NCBI GenBank assembly: GCA_002412965.1 | Contig: DHWB01000003.1 | Location: forward strand, 579,149-643,148 | Direction of reading: 5' to 3' | From: Desulfomicrobium sp. UBA5193 | GTDB taxonomy: Bacteria > Desulfobacterota > Desulfovibrionia > Desulfovibrionales > Desulfomicrobiaceae | DNA: 64,000 bases | Shown here: positions 16,887-24,316 of the stretch, piece after piece | How the letters are laid out: every line of letters starts with the position of its first letter | How positions within the stretch are numbered: position 1 is the stretch's first letter | Made by a program: the position numbers and the translations under genes | The notes under the pieces: model-generated | Databases searched by the model: none | What the model was told of the DNA's origin: nothing | Seen by the model: the letters and a program-made list of their open reading frames with translations, nothing else

Positions 16887-17822
16887 TCACTGCATGGATA
16901 GCTCTTCCCCGAAAAAACGCCGAGTCAGAGTCCGCAGATAAAAAAACTCGAATTCGATCATCTCCGTGTCGTTGCGCCGCAGCCACTCCGCCAGCCAGGC
17001 CGTGCGCAGGGCCAGCGTCCAGGTCGGCAGGTGCGGTTCCAGCGTGTTGTCCAGCAGGCCGCAGGTGCGCAGGGTGCCTAAAAAGGCCGTGATGAATGGG
17101 CCACTCAGGGCGTCCTCGTCCTCGCTGCCTACGCAGCCTACGATCAGTGCCATGTCGTGCAGGACGCATTTCGGGCCGCAGAATTCCCAGTCGATGGCCG
17201 CCAGGATACGGTTCGTGCCCCAGATCATGTTCAGGGGGTGCGGGTCGCCGTGGCAGAAGGCCACGGGCAGGTCCAGACATGCTGCAAGCCGCCGCTCGAT
17301 GAGGGAGAAGATGGGGGCGAGTCTCGCAAAGACAGCTGGATGTAATCTTTTGGCATCATGTGCGATCTTCATGACATAGCCGCGCAGGTCGAAGGCTTCT
17401 TCATTGGCTGCAAGATCCTGGCCTCCCTGCCGCAGATCCCGCAGAAAGAGGGCCAGGGCCTCTCCGCGCCAGGCGTCCCGCCAGGAGTTGCCGGGGTCCG
17501 GCGCAATTCCCTCCAGAAATGGCGTCAGCTGCCAGTTCCGCTCACCGACACACTGTGTGAAATTTCCGTCAAGCCCTGCCAGAGGCGCGGCCACGGGCAA
17601 TCTCTTGGCCGCCAGATGGGCGATGCGCTGGGCGATGAGCTTTTTTCGTGGCAGGCAACGGGAGTCCAGTTCTTCCAGGAAATGACGCGAACCGCTGGCA
17701 TCCACCACGACCCGGTACAGGCAACGCTCCGGACTGCCCTGGATGGGGATTTCGGGATGAATGCCTTCGAAAACCAGGCCCCAGCGGCTCAGTATGTCGC
17801 GCAGAAGTTCGGGCGGATGCAT
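16887..17822 (-). CDS. APH-family phosphotransferase (kinase-like fold)
   Basis: A 311-residue protein with the aminoglycoside-phosphotransferase/choline-kinase signature FCHGDPHPLNMIW (catalytic Asp and metal-binding Asn) followed by AIDWEFCGP. N-terminal ATP-binding strands are weakly recognisable around residues 30-60. It probably phosphorylates a small-molecule hydroxyl such as a sugar or amino alcohol. Resistance cannot be inferred. No strong ribosome site is seen before the ATG, so translation may be coupled to the small membrane-protein gene ending 26 bp upstream. Confidence 0.8.
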   Translation of the reverse strand: MHPPELLRDILSRWGLVFEGIHPEIPIQGSPERCLYRVVVDASGSRHFLEELDSRCLPRKKLIAQRIAHLAAKRLPVAAPLAGLDGNFTQCVGERNWQLTPFLEGIAPDPGNSWRDAWRGEALALFLRDLRQGGQDLAANEEAFDLRGYVMKIAHDAKRLHPAVFARLAPIFSLIERRLAACLDLPVAFCHGDPHPLNMIWGTNRILAAIDWEFCGPKCVLHDMALIVGCVGSEDEDALSGPFITAFLGTLRTCGLLDNTLEPHLPTWTLALRTAWLAEWLRRNDTEMIEFEFFYLRTLTRRFFGEELSMQ

Positions 17823-17847
17823 GGCAGATTTTGGGAGAAGTGGGCCT

Positions 17848-18021
17848 TCACCATTTGCGGTTCACGTAGCGGATGACGAAGACGGCCAGAATGGCGATGA
17901 CCACGACCATGCCCGCCAGCAGGCCGAAGATGTCCGTGTTCTTGCCCACGAAGCGCAGAGCGCCCATGGTCAGCACGCCGACCACGCCGCCTATCCACAG
18001 CAAGATGGTTTGTTTTTTCAT
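17848..18021 (-). CDS. Small two-helix membrane protein (57 aa)
   Basis: The product starts MKKQTILLWIGGVVGVL and ends RYVNRKW. Two hydrophobic segments (about 6-24 and 32-51) are linked by a short polar loop (RFVGKNTD), and the tail is basic. GGAGGG is well placed before the ATG. It begins just after the uraA terminator, so it heads its own transcript together with the phosphotransferase gene or uses read-through. I recognise no family. The strong ribosome site and helical pattern argue that it is real. Confidence 0.7.
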   Translation of the reverse strand: MKKQTILLWIGGVVGVLTMGALRFVGKNTDIFGLLAGMVVVIAILAVFVIRYVNRKW

Positions 18022-18034
18022 TTCGCCCTCCGGA

Positions 18035-18066
18035 TTAAAAAAGGGCGGAACGATGTGTTCCGCCCT
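18035..18066 (-). terminator. Intrinsic terminator of uraA
   Basis: On the minus strand a 9-bp GC-rich stem (GGGCGGAAC / GTTCCGCCC) with a 5-base loop is followed by TTTTTTAAT, 17 bp after the uraA stop. Confidence 0.88.
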
Positions 18067-18082
18067 GAATACCCAAGGCTGC

Positions 18083-19369
18083 CTAATGGTCGGCCGGCTG
18101 GTTGGTCAGGCCGAGGTGGTCGAGGAGGTGGAAGATCATGGACATGGTCATGCCTACCACGGTGCCAAGGGCCATGCCCTTGAGCTGCACAGTGCCGATG
18201 TTCAAGGCCGTGCCGCTCAGACCCACGATAAGAACCACGGCGGTCAGGATCAGGTTGGCGGGCTTGGAGTAATCGACCTTGGCTTCGACCAGCATGCGGA
18301 TGCCCGAGGCGGCGATGACGCCGAAGAGCAGGATGCAGATGCCGCCCATGACCGGGGTGGGGATGGACTGGATGAAGGCCGAGAGCTTGCCGATGAAGGC
18401 CAGGATGATGGAGATGATGGCCGCGCCGCCGATGACCCACACGGAGTAGACGCGGGTGATGGCCATGACGCCGATGTTTTCCCCGTAGGTGGTCACGGGC
18501 ACGGAACCCATGAAGCCCGAGAGGGTGGTGGCGATGCCGTCGCCCAGCAGGGAACGGTGCAGGCCCGGATTCTTGATCAGATCGCGGCCAACGATGTTGC
18601 CGGTGACGACCAGATGTCCGATGTGTTCGGAGATGACGACCAGCGAGGCCGGAATGATGATTATGATCGTATTTATGTCGAACTTGGGGAGGTAGATGGT
18701 CGGCATGGCGAGCACGGCAGCGTTGGCGATGGTCTCGAAATTGACCATGCCCATGCCGATGGACACCACATAGCCGACGATGATGCCGACCAGCACCGGG
18801 ATGACGGCCATGAATCCGCGAAACACGATGGACCCGAAGGCGACGACCAGCAGGGTGACCATGGAGACGATGATCGCATCGAAATTGTAGGCGCCGTCCT
18901 TGTTTGGCATGATCCCGGCCATGTCCGTGGCCACGCCGGCCAGTTCCAGGCCGATCAGGGCGACGATGGGGCCCATGGTGGCAGGCGGCAGCACGATCTT
19001 GATCCAGTCGGAGCCGAATTTGCCGATGATGAGCGCCACGGCGCAGAAAATGAGACCCGAGGCGATGAACCCGCCCAGAGCATAGGAATAATTGGCGCCC
19101 CACAGGGCCGTGTCCGCACCCAGGACGACAAAGACCGGGGAGAGGAAGGCGAAGCTCGAACCCAGGAAAGCAGGTGCCTTGCCCTTGCAGAGGAAGAGAT
19201 AAATGAGGGTGCCGATGCCGTTCATGAGCAGAACTATGGCCGGGTCGATCTTGAAAAGGGTCGGAACCAGCACCGACGCGCCGAACATGGCGAACAGGTG
19301 CTGCAAACTTAAGGGAATGCCTTGGAGTAAAGGTACCTTTTCTTCGACCTGGATGATTCTTCTGCTCAT
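18083..19369 (-). CDS. uraA: Uracil/xanthine permease UraA
   Basis: A 428-residue nucleobase:cation symporter 2 protein with about 14 membrane segments. Family motifs include QHLFAMFGASVLVPTLF at the N-terminus, the conserved Glu in SEHIGHL that contacts uracil in E. coli UraA, and the segment TTYGENIGVMAITRVYS. It imports uracil for salvage. It is monocistronic: a terminator follows, and a leader with a candidate promoter precedes it. pyrC of de novo synthesis is elsewhere in this window. Confidence 0.93.
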   Translation of the reverse strand: MSRRIIQVEEKVPLLQGIPLSLQHLFAMFGASVLVPTLFKIDPAIVLLMNGIGTLIYLFLCKGKAPAFLGSSFAFLSPVFVVLGADTALWGANYSYALGGFIASGLIFCAVALIIGKFGSDWIKIVLPPATMGPIVALIGLELAGVATDMAGIMPNKDGAYNFDAIIVSMVTLLVVAFGSIVFRGFMAVIPVLVGIIVGYVVSIGMGMVNFETIANAAVLAMPTIYLPKFDINTIIIIIPASLVVISEHIGHLVVTGNIVGRDLIKNPGLHRSLLGDGIATTLSGFMGSVPVTTYGENIGVMAITRVYSVWVIGGAAIISIILAFIGKLSAFIQSIPTPVMGGICILLFGVIAASGIRMLVEAKVDYSKPANLILTAVVLIVGLSGTALNIGTVQLKGMALGTVVGMTMSMIFHLLDHLGLTNQPADH

Positions 19370-19467
19370 GGAGTTCTCCCTTCAAAGATGATGTGTAGCA
19401 AGGCCAAATGGGCCCGTCCCGCGCACATGCCGCATGGGGTTGCCACTGCTAACCCCAAAACTGCAAC

Positions 19468-19496
19468 TGCGTACAAGGCGGGGCAGTTGCGGTCAA
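19468..19496 (-). promoter_or_regulatory. Candidate promoter for uraA
   Basis: On the minus strand TTGACC (19496-19491) and TACGCA (19473-19468) are 17 bp apart. They leave a leader of roughly 90 nt before uraA that contains short GC-rich inverted repeats (for example GGCC-5-GGCC). The leader could hold an attenuator, but I see no T-tract. Confidence 0.35.
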
Positions 19497-19518
19497 GAAC
19501 GACTGTTGAGGGGAGGAG

Positions 19519-20205
19519 TCAGGGGAGAAGCGGGAAGAGTTTATCGATAACGGTCAATGAGTTGGGCTCCGGATGACGGAGGTCCGCGATGTGCCCGATC
19601 ACGCCAAGTACGGCTCGGCCAGAAAAGTTTTCAATGGCTGCGCTGTTTTCCATGCGGTCCCGCTCCGGGACGGAGTTCGTGGGATCGACGAGAATCAAGC
19701 CGGTACAGTCCGCGCCTCGGGCCTTGATGGCTTCTAGGGTGAGCAGGGTGTGGTTAATGGTGCCAAGGCCCGCCCGGCCCACGACCAGGATGCTTGCCTT
19801 GGCTGCCACGGCCAGATCCAGCATGGTCCGGTTCTGCGTCACGGGAACGAAAACCCCGCCGGCGCCCTCGACAATGGTTATGTCGTGGCGGGACGCTTGG
19901 TCGGTGATGAAATGAAGGACTGCCTCAAAATCTACCGGGTCGCCCGCAAAGAGTGGGGCCTTGGGCAGGGGGCGGCAGGAATGGATGCAGCTTGCCGCAG
20001 TCATGCCGTGGGGCAGGCCGCCGGTCAGATGGCGATGCACGAAGGCCGGGTCGGAATCGCGTTCGGGGTCCGTGCATCCGGTCTGAACGGGCTTCAGATA
20101 AACGGCGTCGCGTCCGGCCAGGGCGTGCATGACCAGCAGGCTGACCACGGTCTTGCCCACATCCGTGTCCGTGCCGGTGATGAAAAGGATCTTATCTCGG
20201 TTCAT
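19519..20205 (-). CDS. bioD: Dethiobiotin synthetase
   Basis: A 228-residue ATP-dependent carboxylase with the P-loop GTDTDVGKT at residues 11-19 and the DAPA-site motif LKPVQTG. It closes the ureido ring on 7,8-diaminopelargonate to make dethiobiotin. It is the last gene of the biotin operon. The ATG at 20205 overlaps the bioF stop by 4 bp, and the longer upstream extension is a shadow of bioF. bioA, for the preceding aminotransferase step, is not in this window. Confidence 0.93.
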   Translation of the reverse strand: MNRDKILFITGTDTDVGKTVVSLLVMHALAGRDAVYLKPVQTGCTDPERDSDPAFVHRHLTGGLPHGMTAASCIHSCRPLPKAPLFAGDPVDFEAVLHFITDQASRHDITIVEGAGGVFVPVTQNRTMLDLAVAAKASILVVGRAGLGTINHTLLTLEAIKARGADCTGLILVDPTNSVPERDRMENSAAIENFSGRAVLGVIGHIADLRHPEPNSLTVIDKLFPLLP

Positions 20206-21356
20206 TTGACGGTGACCTCTTTCAAGGCATTGCGCAGGGCGTCTCGCAGTCGCTCGATGTCGGCGAGTCGGTGCTCGCTGGTCAAACAGACGCGCAAAAT
20301 GGCCTGACCCAGGGGCACTGTGGGATAACGGGCCGCGAAGAGCAGGATTCCCTCCCTGCGCAGGGCCGTGGCCAGTTCCTGGCAACGGAGTTCATCTCCC
20401 ACTTCCAGGGCCAGAATGTGCGCTTCGCCGTGAACCGTCAAACCGGTTTCGCGCAGGATTTCACGGGCTGCGATTCCAAGCTCGTGCAGATGCGCACGGC
20501 GGTCATCCGCGCATCGGATCTGCTCAAGCATGGCCAGCGCCATGTCTCCGTGCCAGGGCGGCAGGGCCGTGGTGTAGATGAATCCCTGTCCGAAATGAAT
20601 CAGATAGTCGCGCACGATCTGCGGACCGAGGATGAAGGCGCCGAACATTCCAAAGGCCTTGCCGAGAGTGCCCACGGCCACATCCGCCACGTCCCTTCCC
20701 AGCCCCTTGCCTCCGCTGCCGAGCACGCCCAGGGCGTGAGCCTCGTCCACGATGAGTAAAAAATTAAACTCTTCCTTGAGCTTTTTCAGGGCGGCAAAAT
20801 CCGGGCTGTCCCCGTCCATGCTGAACAGAGATTCGGTCAGCACGGCTTCTGGCGGGTGGGCCTCAAGCAGCTTGCGCAGATGGCTCATGCGGTTGTGGCG
20901 GAAGGTATGAAAGCGCGCCCGGCTGTGCCGGACTCCAGCCATGGTGCTGGTATGCGCGCGCTTGTCTAGGAGCAGGGTGTCCTTCTCCGAAAAAAGGGTG
21001 GCGATGAGGGTCAGGTTGGCCAGGAAGCCGCTGCCCATGATCAGGCAGGACTCGTAGCCGAAGTAGTCCGCCAGTGCCTGTTCCGCTGCCAGGGTGCAGC
21101 TCTCCGTCCCTGTCACCAGGCGCGAGGCCCCGGAGCCGCTGCCGAAACGGCGGCAGAGATCCGCCAACTTCCCGGCCATATCAGGGTCCTGGGCGAGGCC
21201 CAGAAAATCGTTTGAAGAAAAATTGAGATACTCGCGCCCGTCCACGGTCACGGTCGTTCCGTGGCGTTCGGACACGGCCATGAGGCTGCGCCCAAGCCCT
21301 GCTTGCTCGCGGGCCTCGATTTCGGCCTTCAGGCGCTGAAAGATGGGGTGGTGCAT
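20202..21356 (-). CDS. bioF: 8-amino-7-oxononanoate synthase
   Basis: A 384-residue PLP enzyme of the alpha-oxoamine synthase family. It condenses a pimeloyl thioester with alanine. The PLP lysine is K233 in GTLGKAFGMFG, and LIVDEAHALG contacts the cofactor. Its N-terminus overlaps the upstream hotdog gene by 28 bp. It probably takes its substrate from the ACP made by this operon. Confidence 0.94.
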   Translation of the reverse strand: MHHPIFQRLKAEIEAREQAGLGRSLMAVSERHGTTVTVDGREYLNFSSNDFLGLAQDPDMAGKLADLCRRFGSGSGASRLVTGTESCTLAAEQALADYFGYESCLIMGSGFLANLTLIATLFSEKDTLLLDKRAHTSTMAGVRHSRARFHTFRHNRMSHLRKLLEAHPPEAVLTESLFSMDGDSPDFAALKKLKEEFNFLLIVDEAHALGVLGSGGKGLGRDVADVAVGTLGKAFGMFGAFILGPQIVRDYLIHFGQGFIYTTALPPWHGDMALAMLEQIRCADDRRAHLHELGIAAREILRETGLTVHGEAHILALEVGDELRCQELATALRREGILLFAARYPTVPLGQAILRVCLTSEHRLADIERLRDALRNALKEVTVK

Positions 21357-21742
21357 AGACGTTCGAACCGGGTGCGAAAAAGGTTGTCCGGAGTGCCGGA
21401 GGGGGTGTGGCGGCCCATGAGCATCCGAAAGGCCGGGCCATCGTCAATGTGCACGGTGTAAGCGGCTGCGGCCGTGGTTTCGGCCGTGAGAGCGGCGCGG
21501 ATGGTCAGCGCCTCCTCGCCGAGCGCCGGCGGGTAGCGCAGATCTGCCATGGATACGAGATATGCCTGAACCATGAAATCATGACGCCGGCGCAGATGCA
21601 TGCCGCAGGTCTGGGCCATGGCCTCCAGGGCCAGGTATGGAGGCAGGTCCGGCCGGGTGCGGGTCACGATTTCGCGCTCGTCGCAGGATAGGATCGCGTC
21701 CAGGGCCAGAGCCGGGTCGAACCCGGAGAAATCTAGGCCCAC
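21329..21742 (-). CDS. Hotdog-fold dehydratase-like protein B (Glu half)
   Basis: A 137-residue hotdog protein resembling FabZ/FabA and aryl-polyene-type dehydratases. LALEAMAQTCG keeps the catalytic Glu (E40) of the central helix, but the preceding loop reads RPDLPPY in place of the FabZ HFPG motif, so the catalytic His is missing. I chose the GTG at 21742 because it overlaps the ketosynthase stop (GTGGGCCTAG) as part of the coupled operon; longer readings enter the ketosynthase frame. It likely acts on acyl groups on the operon's ACP, possibly together with hotdog protein A (24008-24316), which has the His but not the Glu. Confidence 0.75.
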   Translation of the reverse strand: MGLDFSGFDPALALDAILSCDEREIVTRTRPDLPPYLALEAMAQTCGMHLRRRHDFMVQAYLVSMADLRYPPALGEEALTIRAALTAETTAAAAYTVHIDDGPAFRMLMGRHTPSGTPDNLFRTRFERLCTTPSFSA

Positions 21743-22899
21743 GGGCGCACTCCGAGGCAGGCGTTTTGCCCGCCGAAACCGAAACTTTGCAGCAACAGAT
21801 TGCGGGGTTTGAGATTGGCGGGCGTGCGCATCAAGGGCAACTCCGGGCAGCAGGGATTTTCGAGGTTGGCGATGGCCGGGAAATGTCCGATCTCGGCACA
21901 GATGAGTCCCAGCGCCAGCTCCGCGCACCCGCACGCTGCGGCCAGATGTCCGATTCGAGATTTGAAGGCGGCAATGGCGATGGCTCCCGGCGTCGTTGTG
22001 GCCAGGATGCGGCTTTCCACTTCATCATTCAAGATTGTGCCCGTGCCGTGGGCCAGGACACACAGCGCGTCTTGATCGAGGGTTTTTATGCACTGGCGCA
22101 CGGCCCTTGCAGCGGCCGTGCCTTGGGGATCCGGTCCGGTCAGGCTTCCTCCGTCCAGGGACGAGGACGCGCCGACAATTTCGGCCAGAATGGTCGCCTT
22201 GCGGGCCTGGGCGTGTTCAAGGCTTTCGAGCATGAACACGGCCCCTCCTTCACCCACGGCAAAGCCCGAGCGATCCTGGTCGAAGGGGCGGCAGGCCTGT
22301 TCGGGGCGGTCAAAACCCGAGGCCAGGACCCCTGCCTGCTTGTAGGCAAGGATGCCCTCGGCAGAGAGTCGTGAATCGCCGCCGCCGGCCAGGGCCACGT
22401 CGCAAAGTCCCAAGGCGATGGTGCGGAAGGCCTGTCCAAGGGCCTGGGTGGAGGCCGCACAGGCGGTCATGATCGTCAGGTTTTCACCGTGCAGGCCCAG
22501 GATTTCGGCCATGGTCGCGGTGACGGTGTTGGGCAGGAAGTCAAGCAGCCACAAGGCTTTGTCGCTGCGCGGGCGGGCCTGCAGATTGGGACCGAGGCCA
22601 AGGAAGAGGCCAGCCTGTACCAGGGCGCTTGGGTGCAGGCCGGAATTTTCCACGGCCCGGATGGCGGCGGCCAGGCAGAACTGCTGGCCGCGGGTCAGGT
22701 AGCGCGCGTTCTTGCAGCGTCCGGTGTGGGCCTTGAGATCGAAGTTGGGCACAGGGCAGACGGCAACCGCCGGGTCTTCCAAAGAGCGCTGGAATGGCCC
22801 GTAGGGTTCGCGCAGAGCCGAAACCACCGTTGCCTTGTCCGTGCCCAGCGGGAGCACAAAGCCGCTGGCCGTGATGACCACCCTGCGCGCCGTTTCCAT
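21733..22899 (-). CDS. Beta-ketoacyl-ACP synthase in biotin operon
   Basis: A 388-residue KAS I/II-family condensing enzyme with a complete Cys-His-His triad: C147 in TACAAST, H284 in AHGTGT and H318 in KSRIGHLAAACG. FGFGGQNA lies near the C-terminus. It would extend an acyl-ACP by two carbons from malonyl-ACP. Its ATG directly abuts the ACP stop codon. In this operon it is a candidate chain extender for the pimeloyl moiety of biotin rather than for bulk lipid, which is inference from position. Confidence 0.85.
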   Translation of the reverse strand: METARRVVITASGFVLPLGTDKATVVSALREPYGPFQRSLEDPAVAVCPVPNFDLKAHTGRCKNARYLTRGQQFCLAAAIRAVENSGLHPSALVQAGLFLGLGPNLQARPRSDKALWLLDFLPNTVTATMAEILGLHGENLTIMTACAASTQALGQAFRTIALGLCDVALAGGGDSRLSAEGILAYKQAGVLASGFDRPEQACRPFDQDRSGFAVGEGGAVFMLESLEHAQARKATILAEIVGASSSLDGGSLTGPDPQGTAAARAVRQCIKTLDQDALCVLAHGTGTILNDEVESRILATTTPGAIAIAAFKSRIGHLAAACGCAELALGLICAEIGHFPAIANLENPCCPELPLMRTPANLKPRNLLLQSFGFGGQNACLGVRPWA

Positions 22900-23280
22900 C
22901 TAGCCTTCTGCTGCCTTGTGCTGCGCGGCCTGTGCGTAGGAGACGAGATCGCGCACCTGCAGCACGGGTCCGGCGGACAGGTCAGCCAGAATCTCGGTCA
23001 GCCGATCTTCGGACAGATGCGGAAATTCGGCCTGCAGTGCGGACAGGGGCTCTGCCCCGCTGCGTTCGGCGCGGGCAAGGGCGATGCGCACGTTTTTGAG
23101 GAAAAGGCTGTCGTCGTCCACGGCGATGCCCAACCGATGCTGCATGGCCACCCCGATTTCCAGGAGGTCGATGGATTCGGCCTTGAGGCTCCGGATGACG
23201 TAGGTGTCGGGCGTGATTTCGGCCGGGTCCAGGTCCAGGATTTCGGCCAGAATGGAACAGATGGTCGGAAATGGGTTCAT
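22900..23280 (-). CDS. Acyl carrier protein with C-terminal extension
   Basis: A 126-residue ACP-like protein. The phosphopantetheine site is Ser36 in LKAESIDLLEIG, and helix III carries the usual acidic/hydrophobic pattern. It is about 45 residues longer than a standard ACP. The extra C-terminal part (about 80-126) is helical and alanine-rich, with no known motif. It is probably a dedicated carrier for the pimeloyl precursor. The ATG overlaps the reductase stop by 4 bp. Confidence 0.85.
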   Translation of the reverse strand: MNPFPTICSILAEILDLDPAEITPDTYVIRSLKAESIDLLEIGVAMQHRLGIAVDDDSLFLKNVRIALARAERSGAEPLSALQAEFPHLSEDRLTEILADLSAGPVLQVRDLVSYAQAAQHKAAEG

Positions 23281-24011
23281 GCGTATTTTCGCGCCGTCAG
23301 TCCGGCGTCCATGGTTATGGTGGTGCAGGTCAGGGCCAGGGCCTGGTCCGAAAGCAGAAAAAGCAGCGTGTTTGCGGCCTGATCCAGGGTCACGATTTTT
23401 TGGGCAAGGTCTTGGCGTCTGTCGTCCTGATCCAGAAAACGTGCGCCGCGGCCCGCGTCCACCAGACCCAGGCGAAGGTTCAGGCTGGTTATTCCGCGTT
23501 CGCCAAGCTCCAGGCCAAGGCTCTGGTACAGTGCTTCGGCCGCCCCTTTGGCCGCGCCGTAAAAACCCTGGCCCGGGGCGGGCAGGGCGGCCGCCGTGGA
23601 GGACACGTGCAGCAGACGGCCAAAGCGCCTGGAGAGCATGGAGCGGGTCACGGATTTGAGCAGATGCAGGCGGTTTGCGACATGCGCCTGGAAATAGGCG
23701 TCCGTGGCGGCTTCGCCCGCTGCGGCCAAAAGCCCTTCCTGGTCCGCCTGGGCCAGATCGACCAGATAGTCGATGCCGGATTCAAGGAAGGGGCGCAGGG
23801 ACTCCTGGCTGGTCCGGTCGGTCAGATCAAGGCAGGGGCTCACGTCTGCAAGATCGGGAAATTTATCGGCGATGGCCGCTTTCCCGGTTTGGGTCGCATG
23901 GGTCGGGATTGCGGTGAGGCCTTCCCGGCGCACGAGGGCGGTCAGAGCCAACCCGATGGCGCTGCTTCCTCCCAGAATGAGAGCGGTGCCGCCCTGGAAA
24001 TTGAGATTCAT
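23277..24011 (-). CDS. SDR-family 3-oxoacyl reductase-like protein
   Basis: A 244-residue short-chain dehydrogenase. The cofactor loop is ILGGSSAIG, the catalytic Ser lies in HVSSTAA, and Tyr/Lys lie in FYGAAKGAA (YxxxK). The C-terminal end, TITMDAGLT, is typical of SDRs. By context it reduces 3-oxoacyl-ACP like FabG. Start ATG 24011 overlaps the hotdog A stop by 4 bp; longer extensions are shadows. Confidence 0.85.
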   Translation of the reverse strand: MNLNFQGGTALILGGSSAIGLALTALVRREGLTAIPTHATQTGKAAIADKFPDLADVSPCLDLTDRTSQESLRPFLESGIDYLVDLAQADQEGLLAAAGEAATDAYFQAHVANRLHLLKSVTRSMLSRRFGRLLHVSSTAAALPAPGQGFYGAAKGAAEALYQSLGLELGERGITSLNLRLGLVDAGRGARFLDQDDRRQDLAQKIVTLDQAANTLLFLLSDQALALTCTTITMDAGLTARKYA

Positions 24012-24316
24012 GTCTCGATCCTGCCTTGGGCAAAGATGTGTGCGTCCTGACTCAAGGTGCACTGGTAGCCGGCTTCCTGCTCTGTGATACTCAGATCGTA
24101 GGCGCCGGGGGAGACGAAGCGGGAGAAGGAGAAACGCCTGATCAGCAACGGGCCGGCTTCGTGTCGGTGGTCGCGGACGGCCTGCATGCACAGCCCCACG
24201 ACCAGCGATCCCGGTACCACGGGATTGCCGGGGAAATGCTCATGAAAGCAGGAGTCGCCTGGTTCGAAGGTTGCGGTCAGGCGCAGAGGAGTCCTTGAGA
24301 CGAGGCTTATATCCAT
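24008..24316 (-). CDS. Hotdog-fold dehydratase-like protein A (His half)
   Basis: A 102-residue FabZ-like hotdog protein. FHEHFPGNPVVPGSL carries the catalytic His (H27) and loop of FabZ. The helix that should carry the catalytic Glu reads VVGLCMQAV, with Gly41 in the Glu position. It is shorter than FabZ (about 150 residues). It overlaps the bioB stop by 10 bp and the SDR start by 4 bp. In FabZ and FabA each active site combines residues of two subunits, so pairing with hotdog protein B, which has the Glu, would rebuild one site. Confidence 0.78.
   Translation of the reverse strand: MDISLVSRTPLRLTATFEPGDSCFHEHFPGNPVVPGSLVVGLCMQAVRDHRHEAGPLLIRRFSFSRFVSPGAYDLSITEQEAGYQCTLSQDAHIFAQGRIET

Noticed and set aside
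17873..19312. 479-codon plus-strand ORF rich in Asp, Gly and His
   Set aside because: Antisense shadow of uraA; the low-complexity look arises from complementing membrane codons.
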